64,000 nucleotides of DNA from NCBI GenBank assembly GCA_016703325.1, contig JADJCH010000004.1:124001-188000 (forward strand). Reading direction: 5' to 3'. Positions 41,725 through 49,829 of the stretch are shown here, one piece after another. The position numbers were made by a program, and so were the translations under genes. Position 1 is the first letter of the stretch, and the number at the start of each line of letters is the position of its first letter. Below the pieces are notes generated by a model. The model did no database searches and was not told where the DNA came from. It saw only the letters and a list, made by a program, of their open reading frames with translations. Source of the stretch: Burkholderiales bacterium. GTDB lineage: Bacteria > Pseudomonadota > Gammaproteobacteria > Burkholderiales > Burkholderiaceae_C.

Positions 41725-42594
41725 ATGAGCGACGACCTGTCCCGCGCCGCCTTCCGCTTCGCCCACCGCCTGCGCGTGCGCTGGGTGGAGGTGGACATGC
41801 AGCACATCGTCTTCAACGGCCACTACCTGATGTACTTCGACACCGCGATCGCCGACTACTGGCGTGCGCTGGCGTTGCCGTACCAGGCGTCGATGCAGCT
41901 ACTGCAGGGCGACCTGTATGTGCGCAAGGCCACGGTGGAGTACCACGCCAGCGCCCGTTACGACGAGCAGCTGGAGGTCTGCGTGCGCTGCGACCGCATC
42001 GGCAACTCGTCCATCCGCTTCGTGGCCGCGATCTTCCGCGCCGAAACCCTGCTGATCAGCGGCGAGCTGGTCTACGTCTTCGCCGATCCGGCCAGCCAGT
42101 CCAGCCGGCCGGTGCCGGACGGGCTGCGCCAGATCTTGCGGGGCTACGAAGCCGGTGAGCCGATGCTGCAGGTGCAGGTGGGCTCCTGGCAGGCGCTGGG
42201 CGGGGCGGCAGGCGCCATCCGCACCGAGGTCTTCGTGCAGGAGCAGCAGATCCCCGCCGATCTGGAATGGGATGAGGCCGACGCCACCTGCCTGCACGCC
42301 CTGGCCGTCAACCGCCTGGGCATGCCGCTGGCCACCGGCCGGCTGCTGCCGGCGGAGGAGGGCAGTGCCAAACTCGGCCGCATGGCGGTGGTCGCGCCGA
42401 TGCGCGGCAGTGCGGTGGGCCGCCAGGTGCTGGAGGCGCTGATCGCTGCCGCCCGTGCCCGTGGCGACCGCGAGATCGTGCTGCATGCGCAGCGCTCGGC
42501 CATCGGCTTCTACCGCCGCGCCGGGTTCAGTGACCGGGGGGGCCCCTTCGAAGAGGCCGGCATCCCCCACCAGGAGATGGCGCTGCAGCTGTGA
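41725..42594 (+). CDS. Fusion of YbgC-type acyl-CoA thioesterase and GNAT acetyltransferase
   Basis: This 289-residue protein has two parts. Residues 10-140 are a hot-dog 4HBT domain of YbgC type (RVRWVEVDMQHIVFNGHYLMYFDTAIADYWR, with the catalytic Asp-x-x-x-x-V-F-N pattern). Residues 150-289 are a GNAT domain (EVFVQEQQIPADLEWDEAD, ATGRLLP, LGRMAVVAPMRGSAVGRQVLEALI, AQRSAIGFYRRAGF), similar to ElaA/YjcF-like acetyltransferases. The ATG follows AGGAG. Both domains use acyl-CoA, but no joint substrate is known to me. It is 4 bases from the most upstream tex start codon. Confidence 0.85.
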   Translation: MSDDLSRAAFRFAHRLRVRWVEVDMQHIVFNGHYLMYFDTAIADYWRALALPYQASMQLLQGDLYVRKATVEYHASARYDEQLEVCVRCDRIGNSSIRFVAAIFRAETLLISGELVYVFADPASQSSRPVPDGLRQILRGYEAGEPMLQVQVGSWQALGGAAGAIRTEVFVQEQQIPADLEWDEADATCLHALAVNRLGMPLATGRLLPAEEGSAKLGRMAVVAPMRGSAVGRQVLEALIAAARARGDREIVLHAQRSAIGFYRRAGFSDRGGPFEEAGIPHQEMALQL

Positions 42595-42701
42595 TCGGAG
42601 ACACCCCCGCCGGTTACAGCCGCGTCACCGCCTGTTCAACCCCCTGTGGCACACTCGCGCGCTTTCCCGGCAGCCGGCCCCTGGGAGGGCCCCCAAAAGT
42701 C

Positions 42702-45089
42702 TTGGACAAGATCCTTCTACAGATTGCGGCGGAGCTGAAGGTCCGCCCGGCGCAGGTCAACGCAGCCGTCGAGCTGCTGGACGGTGGGGCCACGGTGCCC
42801 TTCATCGCCCGTTACCGCAAGGAAGCCACCGACGGCCTGGACGACACCCAGCTGCGTGAGCTGGAGGTGCGGCTGGTCTACCTGCGCGAGCTGGCGCAGC
42901 GCCGCGGCGCCATCCTCAAGAGCATCGACGAGCAGGGCAAGCTCACGCCCGAGCTGCGCGCCGCCATCGAGGCCGCGCCCACCAAGCAGGAGCTGGAAGA
43001 CCTCTACCTGCCGTACAAGGTCAAGCGCCGCACCAAGGGCATGATCGCCCGGGAGGCAGGCATCGGCCCGCTGGCCGACCGCCTCTTCGCCGACCCGACG
43101 CTGGACCCGCGCGCCGAGGCCGCGGCTTTCATTGCCGCTTACGAAGGCGGCGCCGAGGCGCTGGCCACCGCCGGCTTTGCCGACGCGCTGGCGGTGCTGG
43201 ACGGGGTGCGCGACATCCTCTCCGAGCGCTGGGCCGAGGACGCCGCGCTGGTCAAGACGCTGCGCGAGTGGCTGTGGGACGAGGGCCTGTTCCTTTCCAA
43301 GCTGATGGACGGCAAGAACGAGCAGGACGCTGACGTCGCCAAGTTCCGCGACTACTTCGACTACGACGAGCCGATCCGCCGCGTGCCCTCGCACCGCGCG
43401 CTGGCGGTGTTCCGCGGCCGCACGCTGGAGATCCTGGACGCCAAGCTGGTGCTCGACGAGGAAGTCGTGCCGGGCCAGCCCACGTTGGCAGAGGGCCGCA
43501 TCGCTGTCCACCTGGGCTGGAGCCACGCGAAGCGGCCGTCGGATGACCTGATCCGCAAGACCATCGCCTGGACCTGGAAGGTCAAGCTCAGCCTGAGCCT
43601 GGAGCGTGACCTCTTCACCCGCCTGCGCGAGGATGCGGAGCAGGTGGCGATCAAGGTCTTCGGCGCCAACCTGCGTGACCTGCTGCTGGCCGCACCGGCC
43701 GGCAAGCGGGTGGTGATGGGGCTGGACCCGGGCATCCGCACCGGCGTGAAGGTCGCGGTGGTCAGCGACACCGGCAAGGTGCTGGACACCTCCACCGTCT
43801 ACCCCCACGAGCCGCGCCGTGACTGGGAAGGCTCCATCCACACCCTCGGGCGGCTGTGTGCCACCCACGGGGTGAACCTGATCGCCATCGGCAATGGCAC
43901 CGCCAGCCGGGAGACCGACAAGCTGGCCGCCGACCTGATCAAGCGCCTGCAACAGATCGCGCCGGACACGGCGATCGAGAAGGTCGTGGTGAGCGAAGCC
44001 GGCGCCTCGGTCTACTCCGCCAGCGAATACGCCAGCAAGGAGCTGCCCGAGCTGGACGTCTCGCTGCGCGGCGCGGTGTCCATCGCCCGCCGGCTGCAGG
44101 ATCCGCTGGCCGAGCTGGTCAAGATCGATCCCAAGAGCATCGGCGTGGGCCAGTACCAGCACGACGTCAACCAGAGCGAACTGGCCCGCACCCTGGGCGC
44201 GGTGGTCGAGGACTGCGTGAACTCGGTGGGTGTGGACCTGAACACCGCCTCGGCACCGCTGCTGTCGCGCGTCTCCGGCCTGAGCGCTGCGGTGGCGTCG
44301 AGCATCGTGCGCTGGCGCGACGCCAACGGCGCCTTCCGCAACCGCCGCCAACTGCTGGACGTGGCCGGGCTCGGCCCCAAGACCTTCGAGCAGGCGGCAG
44401 GCTTCCTGCGCATCCGCGGTGGCGACAACCCGCTGGACCTGTCGGGCGTGCACCCGGAAACCTACCCGGTGGTGGAGAAGATCATCGCCGCGGTGGGCCG
44501 CCCGGTTCACGAGCTGGTGGGCAATGCCGACGTGATCCGAAAGCTCAAGCCGGAGGCTTTCTCGGACGACAAGTTCGGCGCCATCACCGTCAAGGACATC
44601 CTCACCGAGCTGGAAAAGCCCGGCCGCGACCCGCGCCCGGACTTCAAGGTGGCGCGCTTCAATGACGGTGTCGAGGACATCAAGGACCTGCAGGAGGGCA
44701 TGGTGCTGGAGGGCACGGTGTCCAACGTGGCGCAGTTCGGTGCCTTCGTCGACCTCGGTGTGCACCAGGACGGCCTGGTGCATGTCAGCCAGCTGTCCAA
44801 CAAGTTCGTCAACGATGCGCGCGAGGTGGTCAAGACCGGCGACATCGTCAAGGTGCGGGTGATCGAGGTCGACCTGGCGCGCAAGCGCATCGCACTGACC
44901 ATGAAGCTGGACGCACCGATGCAGGCCAAGGGCGCCGGCAAGGCGGCGGACAACAGCTTCCGCCCGGCCGGCCGGGGCGAGCGGGCCTCCGACCGTTGCG
45001 CTCAGCCGCAACGCGGCGGCCGCAGCGAGCCGGCTGCAGGCGGAGCGATGGCGGCGGCCTTTGCCAAGCTGCAACAGGGTCGGCGCTGA
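42702..45089 (+). CDS. tex: Tex family transcription accessory / RNA-binding protein
   Basis: This 795-residue protein follows the Tex/YhgF layout: N-terminal helical region (AAVELLDGGATVPFIARYRKEATDGLDDTQL), a YqgF-like RNase H domain (VVMGLDPGIRTGVKVAVV), helix-hairpin-helix segments (VGVDLNTASAPLLSRVSGLS) and a C-terminal S1 domain (EGTVSNVAQFGAFVDLGVHQDGLVHVSQLS). TTG 42702 fits the conserved start; a GTG at 42591 would add 37 unlike residues. The C-terminal tail is Gly/Arg-rich. Confidence 0.93.
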   Translation: MDKILLQIAAELKVRPAQVNAAVELLDGGATVPFIARYRKEATDGLDDTQLRELEVRLVYLRELAQRRGAILKSIDEQGKLTPELRAAIEAAPTKQELEDLYLPYKVKRRTKGMIAREAGIGPLADRLFADPTLDPRAEAAAFIAAYEGGAEALATAGFADALAVLDGVRDILSERWAEDAALVKTLREWLWDEGLFLSKLMDGKNEQDADVAKFRDYFDYDEPIRRVPSHRALAVFRGRTLEILDAKLVLDEEVVPGQPTLAEGRIAVHLGWSHAKRPSDDLIRKTIAWTWKVKLSLSLERDLFTRLREDAEQVAIKVFGANLRDLLLAAPAGKRVVMGLDPGIRTGVKVAVVSDTGKVLDTSTVYPHEPRRDWEGSIHTLGRLCATHGVNLIAIGNGTASRETDKLAADLIKRLQQIAPDTAIEKVVVSEAGASVYSASEYASKELPELDVSLRGAVSIARRLQDPLAELVKIDPKSIGVGQYQHDVNQSELARTLGAVVEDCVNSVGVDLNTASAPLLSRVSGLSAAVASSIVRWRDANGAFRNRRQLLDVAGLGPKTFEQAAGFLRIRGGDNPLDLSGVHPETYPVVEKIIAAVGRPVHELVGNADVIRKLKPEAFSDDKFGAITVKDILTELEKPGRDPRPDFKVARFNDGVEDIKDLQEGMVLEGTVSNVAQFGAFVDLGVHQDGLVHVSQLSNKFVNDAREVVKTGDIVKVRVIEVDLARKRIALTMKLDAPMQAKGAGKAADNSFRPAGRGERASDRCAQPQRGGRSEPAAGGAMAAAFAKLQQGRR

Positions 45090-45131
45090 AGCGGACTTGC
45101 CCAGCCACCGGGACGGTGCCCGATCGGTCCG

Positions 45132-45149
45132 GCCCGGTCGAGGCCGGGC
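45132..45149 (+). terminator. Hairpin after tex
   Basis: GCCCGG at 45132-45137 pairs with CCGGGC at 45144-45149 around TCGAGG, 42 bases after the tex stop and ahead of the PBP1A gene. It is short and GC-only, followed by TTC. Confidence 0.35.
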
Positions 45150-45217
45150 TTCAGCCGGGTTGCCTATGATTCGCTTCCCGGTGCAGGCCCCCAGGCCCGC
45201 CCGCTGGACTGCTGCAG

Positions 45218-47665
45218 ATGAGCTCGACACCTGATTCCCCCTCCGACCGCCGTGGACTGTCCGGCGCACTGGCCGCCTTCCGCCAATGGCTGGCCGTTCA
45301 GCCGCGGTGGCGTCAGGCCCTGGTCGGGCTCGGCGGCGTGCTGGCGGGCGTGTTCCTGCTGATGGGGGTGGCCGTGGCGGCCCTGCTGCCGCAGCTGCCG
45401 GACCTGGACCGGGTCACCGACTACCAGCCCCGTCAGCCCCTGCAGGTGTTCACCCGCGACGGGGTCGAGATCGCCCAGTTCGGCTCGGAGCGGCGGGTCT
45501 ACCTGCCACTGGCGCAGATTCCCAGGCGCATGCAGGACGCGGTGGTGGCCGTGGAGGACGCGCGCTTTCGCGAGCACAGCGGCATCGACCCGATCGGCAT
45601 TGCGCGCGCGGCCTGGTCGATGCTCACCGGTGGCAGCCGCCAGGGCGCCTCCACCATCACCCAGCAGGTGGCACGCACCTTCTTCCTCAGCTCCCGGCGC
45701 ACGCTGGAGCGCAAGCTCAAGGAGGTGCTGCTGGCCCTGAAGATCGAACAGAAGCTGAGCAAGGACGAGATCCTGGAGCTCTACCTGAACCAGATCTACC
45801 TGGGCCACCGAGCCTACGGGTTCGGGGCGGCGGCACAGGTCTACTTCGGCAAGACGCTGGACCAGCTCGGCACGGCAGAGGTGGCCATGCTGGCCGGCCT
45901 GCCGCAGAACCCCGCCTATGCCAACCCGATCAGCAACCTGGAGCGGGCCACCACGCGGCAGCGGGTGGTGCTGCAGCGCATGCTCGTCACAGGCGTCATC
46001 AACCAGGCCGAACACGACGCTGCCCGGGCGCAGAAACTGGTGATCCGCTCCCGGCTCTACGCCGCCGTGCATGCCGAACATGTGGCCGAAATGGCGCGCA
46101 AGGTGGTCTACGAGAAGTACGGCGAGCGCGCCTACACCGAGGGCTTCAAGGTCACCACCTCGCTGGTGGCCGTCGAACAGCAGGCGGCCTGGACGGCCCT
46201 GCGCCGCGGCCTGATGGACCACGAGCGCCGCCAGCCCTGGCGCGGCCCGGAGGACCAGGAGGAGCTGCCTGCCGATGCGGAGCCCGGCAGCGCGGCGGTG
46301 GCCCAGGCCCTGAAGGAACACCGCGATGACGAGGACCTGCGCGTGGCCATCGTGCTGCAGGCCTCACCCAAGGAGATCCGCGCCCAGCTGGCCAGTGGCG
46401 AGGTGGTGAGCATCACCGGGGAAGGCCTGCGCTGGGCCCAGTCCGGCCTCGGACCCAGGGCCACGAAGCCGCTGCTGATCTCGCGCGGCTCCATCCTGCG
46501 GCTGGTGGCCCAGTCCGCCCGCCCGGCCCGGGGGGCCACCACGGAGCCGGGGGCCTTGAGCTGGTCGGTGGTGCAGTGGCCGCAGGTGCAAGGCGCGCTG
46601 GTGTCGATGGAGCCCACCACCGGGCGGGTGCGCGCGCTGGTGGGCGGCTTTGACTTCACCCGACAGCCCTTCAACCACGTCACCCAGGCCTGGCGCCAGC
46701 CGGGATCCAGCTTCAAGCCCTTCCTGTACTCGGCGGCACTGGAGCACGGCATCATGCCGGAGACGCTGGTCAACGACGCGCCACTGCACCTGCCGGACTC
46801 CGAAGCAGTGGCCAACGGCGCCTGGAACCCGCAGAACTCCGACGGTGAGTTCGCCGGCCCGATCACCCTGCGCCAGGCGCTGGCCAAATCCAAGAACCTG
46901 GTCAGTGTGCGGGTGCTGCGCCACCTGGGCACCACCCAGGCGCTGGACTGGGTACAGAAGTTCGGCTTCGACCGCGAACGGCACCCCGACAACCTCACCC
47001 TGGCCCTGGGTGCAGGCAGCACCACACCGATGCAGATGGCCGCTGCCTACTCGGTGTTTGCCAACGGCGGCTACCGCGTGGCCACCACGGTGATCGAACG
47101 CGTCACCGATGCTGCCGGCAAGGTCGTCTTCGAGGCGCCAGCTGCTGCACCGCTGGTGGAAGAGAACCGGGTGCTGCCGGCCCGCAACGTCTTCCTCACC
47201 GGCACGCTGATGCAGGAAGTCACCCGCAGCGGCACGGCGGCCCGGGCCCAGGGAGCCCTCAAGCGCAGCGACCTGTACGGCAAGACCGGCACCACCAACG
47301 ACGCGGTGGACGCCTGGTTCGCCGGCTACCAGCCCGGCGTGGTGGCGGTGGTGTGGATCGGCTACGACGAACCCCGCAGCCTGGGAAGCCGCGAGACCGG
47401 AGGCGGCCTGGCCCTGCCGGTGTGGATCGGCTACATGGATCGCGCGCTGCGGGGTGTGGCACCGGTACAGCCGCCGGTGCCCGACGGCGTGGTGGACGTG
47501 GGCGGCCAGTGGCGCTACGGTGAATACGCCGAAGGCGGCTTCGTCCCCGGCATCGGATTGGAGGACACGGTGATGGCAGGCGATGCACCGGTGTCGGCCG
47601 CCTCCGGCAGCCTGGGCGCAGCCCCTGCGGCCAGCGGCGCCGCGGTGCCCCAGACCGAACGCTGA
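45218..47665 (+). CDS. mrcA: Penicillin-binding protein 1A
   Basis: This 815-residue bifunctional peptidoglycan synthase has a membrane anchor (LVGLGGVLAGVFLLMGVAVAAL), a GT51 transglycosylase domain (AVVAVEDARFREHSGIDPIG with the catalytic Glu, and GASTITQQVARTFFLS), an OB-like region, and a transpeptidase domain with SxxK in QPGSSFKPFLYSAALEHG, SKN in LAKSKNLVSVR, and KTG in YGKTGTTNDAVDAWFAGY. The family length matches. No pilM-pilQ cluster, the frequent neighbour of ponA-type genes, is beside it. Confidence 0.94.
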   Translation: MSSTPDSPSDRRGLSGALAAFRQWLAVQPRWRQALVGLGGVLAGVFLLMGVAVAALLPQLPDLDRVTDYQPRQPLQVFTRDGVEIAQFGSERRVYLPLAQIPRRMQDAVVAVEDARFREHSGIDPIGIARAAWSMLTGGSRQGASTITQQVARTFFLSSRRTLERKLKEVLLALKIEQKLSKDEILELYLNQIYLGHRAYGFGAAAQVYFGKTLDQLGTAEVAMLAGLPQNPAYANPISNLERATTRQRVVLQRMLVTGVINQAEHDAARAQKLVIRSRLYAAVHAEHVAEMARKVVYEKYGERAYTEGFKVTTSLVAVEQQAAWTALRRGLMDHERRQPWRGPEDQEELPADAEPGSAAVAQALKEHRDDEDLRVAIVLQASPKEIRAQLASGEVVSITGEGLRWAQSGLGPRATKPLLISRGSILRLVAQSARPARGATTEPGALSWSVVQWPQVQGALVSMEPTTGRVRALVGGFDFTRQPFNHVTQAWRQPGSSFKPFLYSAALEHGIMPETLVNDAPLHLPDSEAVANGAWNPQNSDGEFAGPITLRQALAKSKNLVSVRVLRHLGTTQALDWVQKFGFDRERHPDNLTLALGAGSTTPMQMAAAYSVFANGGYRVATTVIERVTDAAGKVVFEAPAAAPLVEENRVLPARNVFLTGTLMQEVTRSGTAARAQGALKRSDLYGKTGTTNDAVDAWFAGYQPGVVAVVWIGYDEPRSLGSRETGGGLALPVWIGYMDRALRGVAPVQPPVPDGVVDVGGQWRYGEYAEGGFVPGIGLEDTVMAGDAPVSAASGSLGAAPAASGAAVPQTER

Positions 47666-47695
47666 CCCCTGCGCTGCACTCGGGGCCTCCCTTCG

Positions 47696-48826
47696 ATGGC
47701 TTCACCCGCCCTGCGCCTGTTCGCCGGACCGGTCGCCGCTGCAGCGATCCGGGCCGACGGCCTCCAGCCTCAGCAGGTGCGCGCCTTCCCGGCTGCCGCG
47801 GGTGGGCCCAAGGGCCTGATCCTCAACCCGCTGGACCGCCTGCTGCTGGGCCATTGGCTGAACCGCCCCGGCCGGCCGCCGCTGCACCTGGTGGGTGCCA
47901 GCATCGGCGCCTGGCGCATGGCCAGTGCCATGGCCCCCGATGCGGACAGCGCCCTGGCGCGCATGGCGCAGGACTACATCGATGCAGACTACACCCCACC
48001 GGCCGGCCAGCCACTGACGCCCGCCTTCATCGCCGAGCGCTACCGGCAACTGCTGGCACAGCACTTCGACACGGTGACCGGCGGCCAGATTGATCGACTC
48101 CTGTCCCGACCCGGTTACCGTCTGCACCTGCTCACCACGGCCGGTCGATCGGCCCTGTTGCAGCGCGAACGCCGTGGGGCGACCCTGGCCGGCTACGCGG
48201 CCGCCTGGTGTGCCAATGCCATCCACCGGCGTGGCTTGGGCGGCTGGCTGCAGCGGGTGCTGTTCAGCGACCCGCGCGATGCGCTCCCCTTGCCCTGGGA
48301 CGACCTGCCGACCCAGCTGGTGCCGCTGCGTCCGGACAACCTGCTGCCGGCACTGCAGGCCTCGGGCTCCATCCCGTTCTGGCTCAGCGCGGTGCACGAC
48401 ATCCCCGGCGCTGCCCCGGGCGCCCACTGGGACGGCGGCATCACCGACTACCACCTGCACTGGCCCTGGGCGGCGCTGCTGGCCCCGGACGAAGCCACCC
48501 GGCCCCCCGGTGCACACACCCCCCTGGTGCTCTACCCGCATTTCCAGCCCCACCTGGTGCCCGGCTGGCTGGACAAACCCTGGAAACAACGCCACCGCCC
48601 CACGCCGGGCCTGGACAACCTGCTGCTGCTCTGCCCGAACCCGGCCTGGATCGCCACACTGCCCGGCGGCAAGCTGCCCGACCGCAACGACTTCAAGGCC
48701 CTGCCGACTCTCGAACGCCAGCAACGCTGGCGGATTGCGGTGGCCGAAAGCCAACGCCTGGCCGACGAATTCGCCCAGTGGTTGGAGGACGGCTGCCCGG
48801 CCGACCGGCTGGAGGCGTTGGGCTGA
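47696..48826 (+). CDS. Patatin-like phospholipase family protein
   Basis: This 376-residue protein has the patatin elements in order: a Gly-rich oxyanion loop (AAAGGPKGL, about residue 40), the nucleophile elbow GASIGAW (GxSxG, about residue 68) and the catalytic Asp in DGG (HWDGGITDYH, about residue 245). No signal peptide is obvious. Acyl-ester hydrolysis is expected; the lipid substrate is unknown. It lies 30 bases after the PBP1A gene and is convergent with the toxin gene. Confidence 0.8.
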   Translation: MASPALRLFAGPVAAAAIRADGLQPQQVRAFPAAAGGPKGLILNPLDRLLLGHWLNRPGRPPLHLVGASIGAWRMASAMAPDADSALARMAQDYIDADYTPPAGQPLTPAFIAERYRQLLAQHFDTVTGGQIDRLLSRPGYRLHLLTTAGRSALLQRERRGATLAGYAAAWCANAIHRRGLGGWLQRVLFSDPRDALPLPWDDLPTQLVPLRPDNLLPALQASGSIPFWLSAVHDIPGAAPGAHWDGGITDYHLHWPWAALLAPDEATRPPGAHTPLVLYPHFQPHLVPGWLDKPWKQRHRPTPGLDNLLLLCPNPAWIATLPGGKLPDRNDFKALPTLERQQRWRIAVAESQRLADEFAQWLEDGCPADRLEALG

Positions 48827-48952
48827 GACGGGTGGCGCGGGGAACTGGCGGTGGGGCGTCGGTCGGCCCCGAAGGCTGCGGTGCCAGGTTCCGAGTGACG
48901 TGAAGCAGATCAGCAACCAATCGGCCGGACTGCGGCAACGCGGCTTCGGGGT

Positions 48953-48970
48953 CTTGAGTCTTGACTCAAG
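48953..48970. other. Perfect inverted repeat beyond the toxin gene
   Basis: CTTGAGTC at 48953-48960 and GACTCAAG at 48963-48970 form an exact eight-base inverted repeat around TT, 11 bases past the toxin stop in the gap between two convergent genes. It could be a terminator stem, although the two-base loop is tight, or a protein site. Confidence 0.45.
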
Positions 48971-48981
48971 CCCGGTGAGAG

Positions 48982-49335
48982 TCACCCGATGACATCGCCG
49001 ATGACCTGGCGCAGCGCCTTGGCATCGGCGGCGGAGAGCTGGCCCATGGTGCGGATGACGAGGTGCTGCTCTATGGTGGTGAACACCGGCTTGAGCACGG
49101 ATTGCTTGATGAGACCTGCTGACTGCCAGTCGCCGACCATCGCCTCACCGAAGCCCAGCGGAGTGCGTACCTGGCTGGTGATGGCCATGATGACGATATC
49201 GCGCCGGCTGGCGTTGTATCCGGCGCTTGAGACGACAGCGGCCGGGCGCTTCTTGGTGCCTGACTGATCCGTGAATGGAAACGGCACCAGCACCACGTCG
49301 CCAGAACAGAACCTCGAGGCGTTGGCCATGGGCAT
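48982..49335 (-). CDS. MazF/PemK-type endoribonuclease toxin
   Basis: This 117-residue protein has the PemK/MazF fold: GDVVLVPFPFTDQSGTKKRPAAVVS at the start, IVIMAITSQ, and the conserved Ser/Thr-containing SVLKPVFTTIEQHLV. Such toxins cut mRNA. ATG 49335 shares bases with the antitoxin stop (TGATG), so translation is coupled; a GTG at 49338 is one codon earlier. It is last in a minus-strand operon with its antitoxin. Confidence 0.88.
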   Translation of the reverse strand: MPMANASRFCSGDVVLVPFPFTDQSGTKKRPAAVVSSAGYNASRRDIVIMAITSQVRTPLGFGEAMVGDWQSAGLIKQSVLKPVFTTIEQHLVIRTMGQLSAADAKALRQVIGDVIG

Positions 49336-49535
49336 CACAGGCGGTCGTAAGCCGCGTCCTCATCGTTGTCCCAGACCTGGACGAAGCTGGCTTCACTGGC
49401 TCTGGCGGCGGCGTACGTGAGGCGCTGCTCGTCTTCGCGGGAGCGCAGGAAATCGACGAAGTCCTCCACCTCTGCCATGCGCTGAGGCGGCAGTTGCTTG
49501 ATCTTGTCGATCAACACCTGTTCGGCGGCGGTCAT
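49335..49535 (-). CDS. Antitoxin (DUF2281-like) of the MazF/PemK pair
   Basis: This 66-residue protein begins MTAAEQVLIDKIKQLPPQRM, then AEVEDFVDFLRSREDEQRL, a pattern of small DUF2281-type antitoxins, and has an acidic tail (VWDNDEDAAYDRL) suited to binding the basic toxin. It overlaps the toxin gene downstream and its ATG overlaps the stop of a 32-codon ORF upstream as ATGA. Antitoxin function is inferred from position and size. Confidence 0.78.
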   Translation of the reverse strand: MTAAEQVLIDKIKQLPPQRMAEVEDFVDFLRSREDEQRLTYAAARASEASFVQVWDNDEDAAYDRL

Positions 49536-49630
49536 GGCATCGGCTCCATCGGGGTCTTGTGCTTGACTGTGTCTTGATGGGCGGCGGGGTTCGCCGTCGC
49601 CTCTGGCACCTCGATGTGAAGGGTGGTCAT
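49532..49630 (-). CDS. Tiny ORF coupled to the antitoxin gene
   Basis: ATG 49630 is preceded by AGGAGG at about 8 bases, the strongest ribosome-binding site in this operon. The 32-residue product begins MTTLHIEVPEATANPAA, which resembles the first strand of ribbon-type antitoxins, and ends KTPMEPMP. Its stop overlaps the antitoxin ATG as ATGA. It may be a leader peptide that drives antitoxin translation, or the stump of an antitoxin fused by deletion. Confidence 0.5.
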   Translation of the reverse strand: MTTLHIEVPEATANPAAHQDTVKHKTPMEPMP

Positions 49631-49829
49631 GGTTTCAAGCCTCCTGTGGGCTCTGAGCGCTGGTGGGTGAACCCGTGCGAGCGTATGTGAACGAAACCAG
49701 CAGAATCCGTTTGGACTCGGGTGCCGCCTCAAGATGCGTTGCTGCCATGCCGGGCATCGGTCCGGCGACGCGTTGCGCGCAGTATACGAAGACCGTCCTT
49801 TGCAATTCACCCGGAGGCGGACCCTCAGG

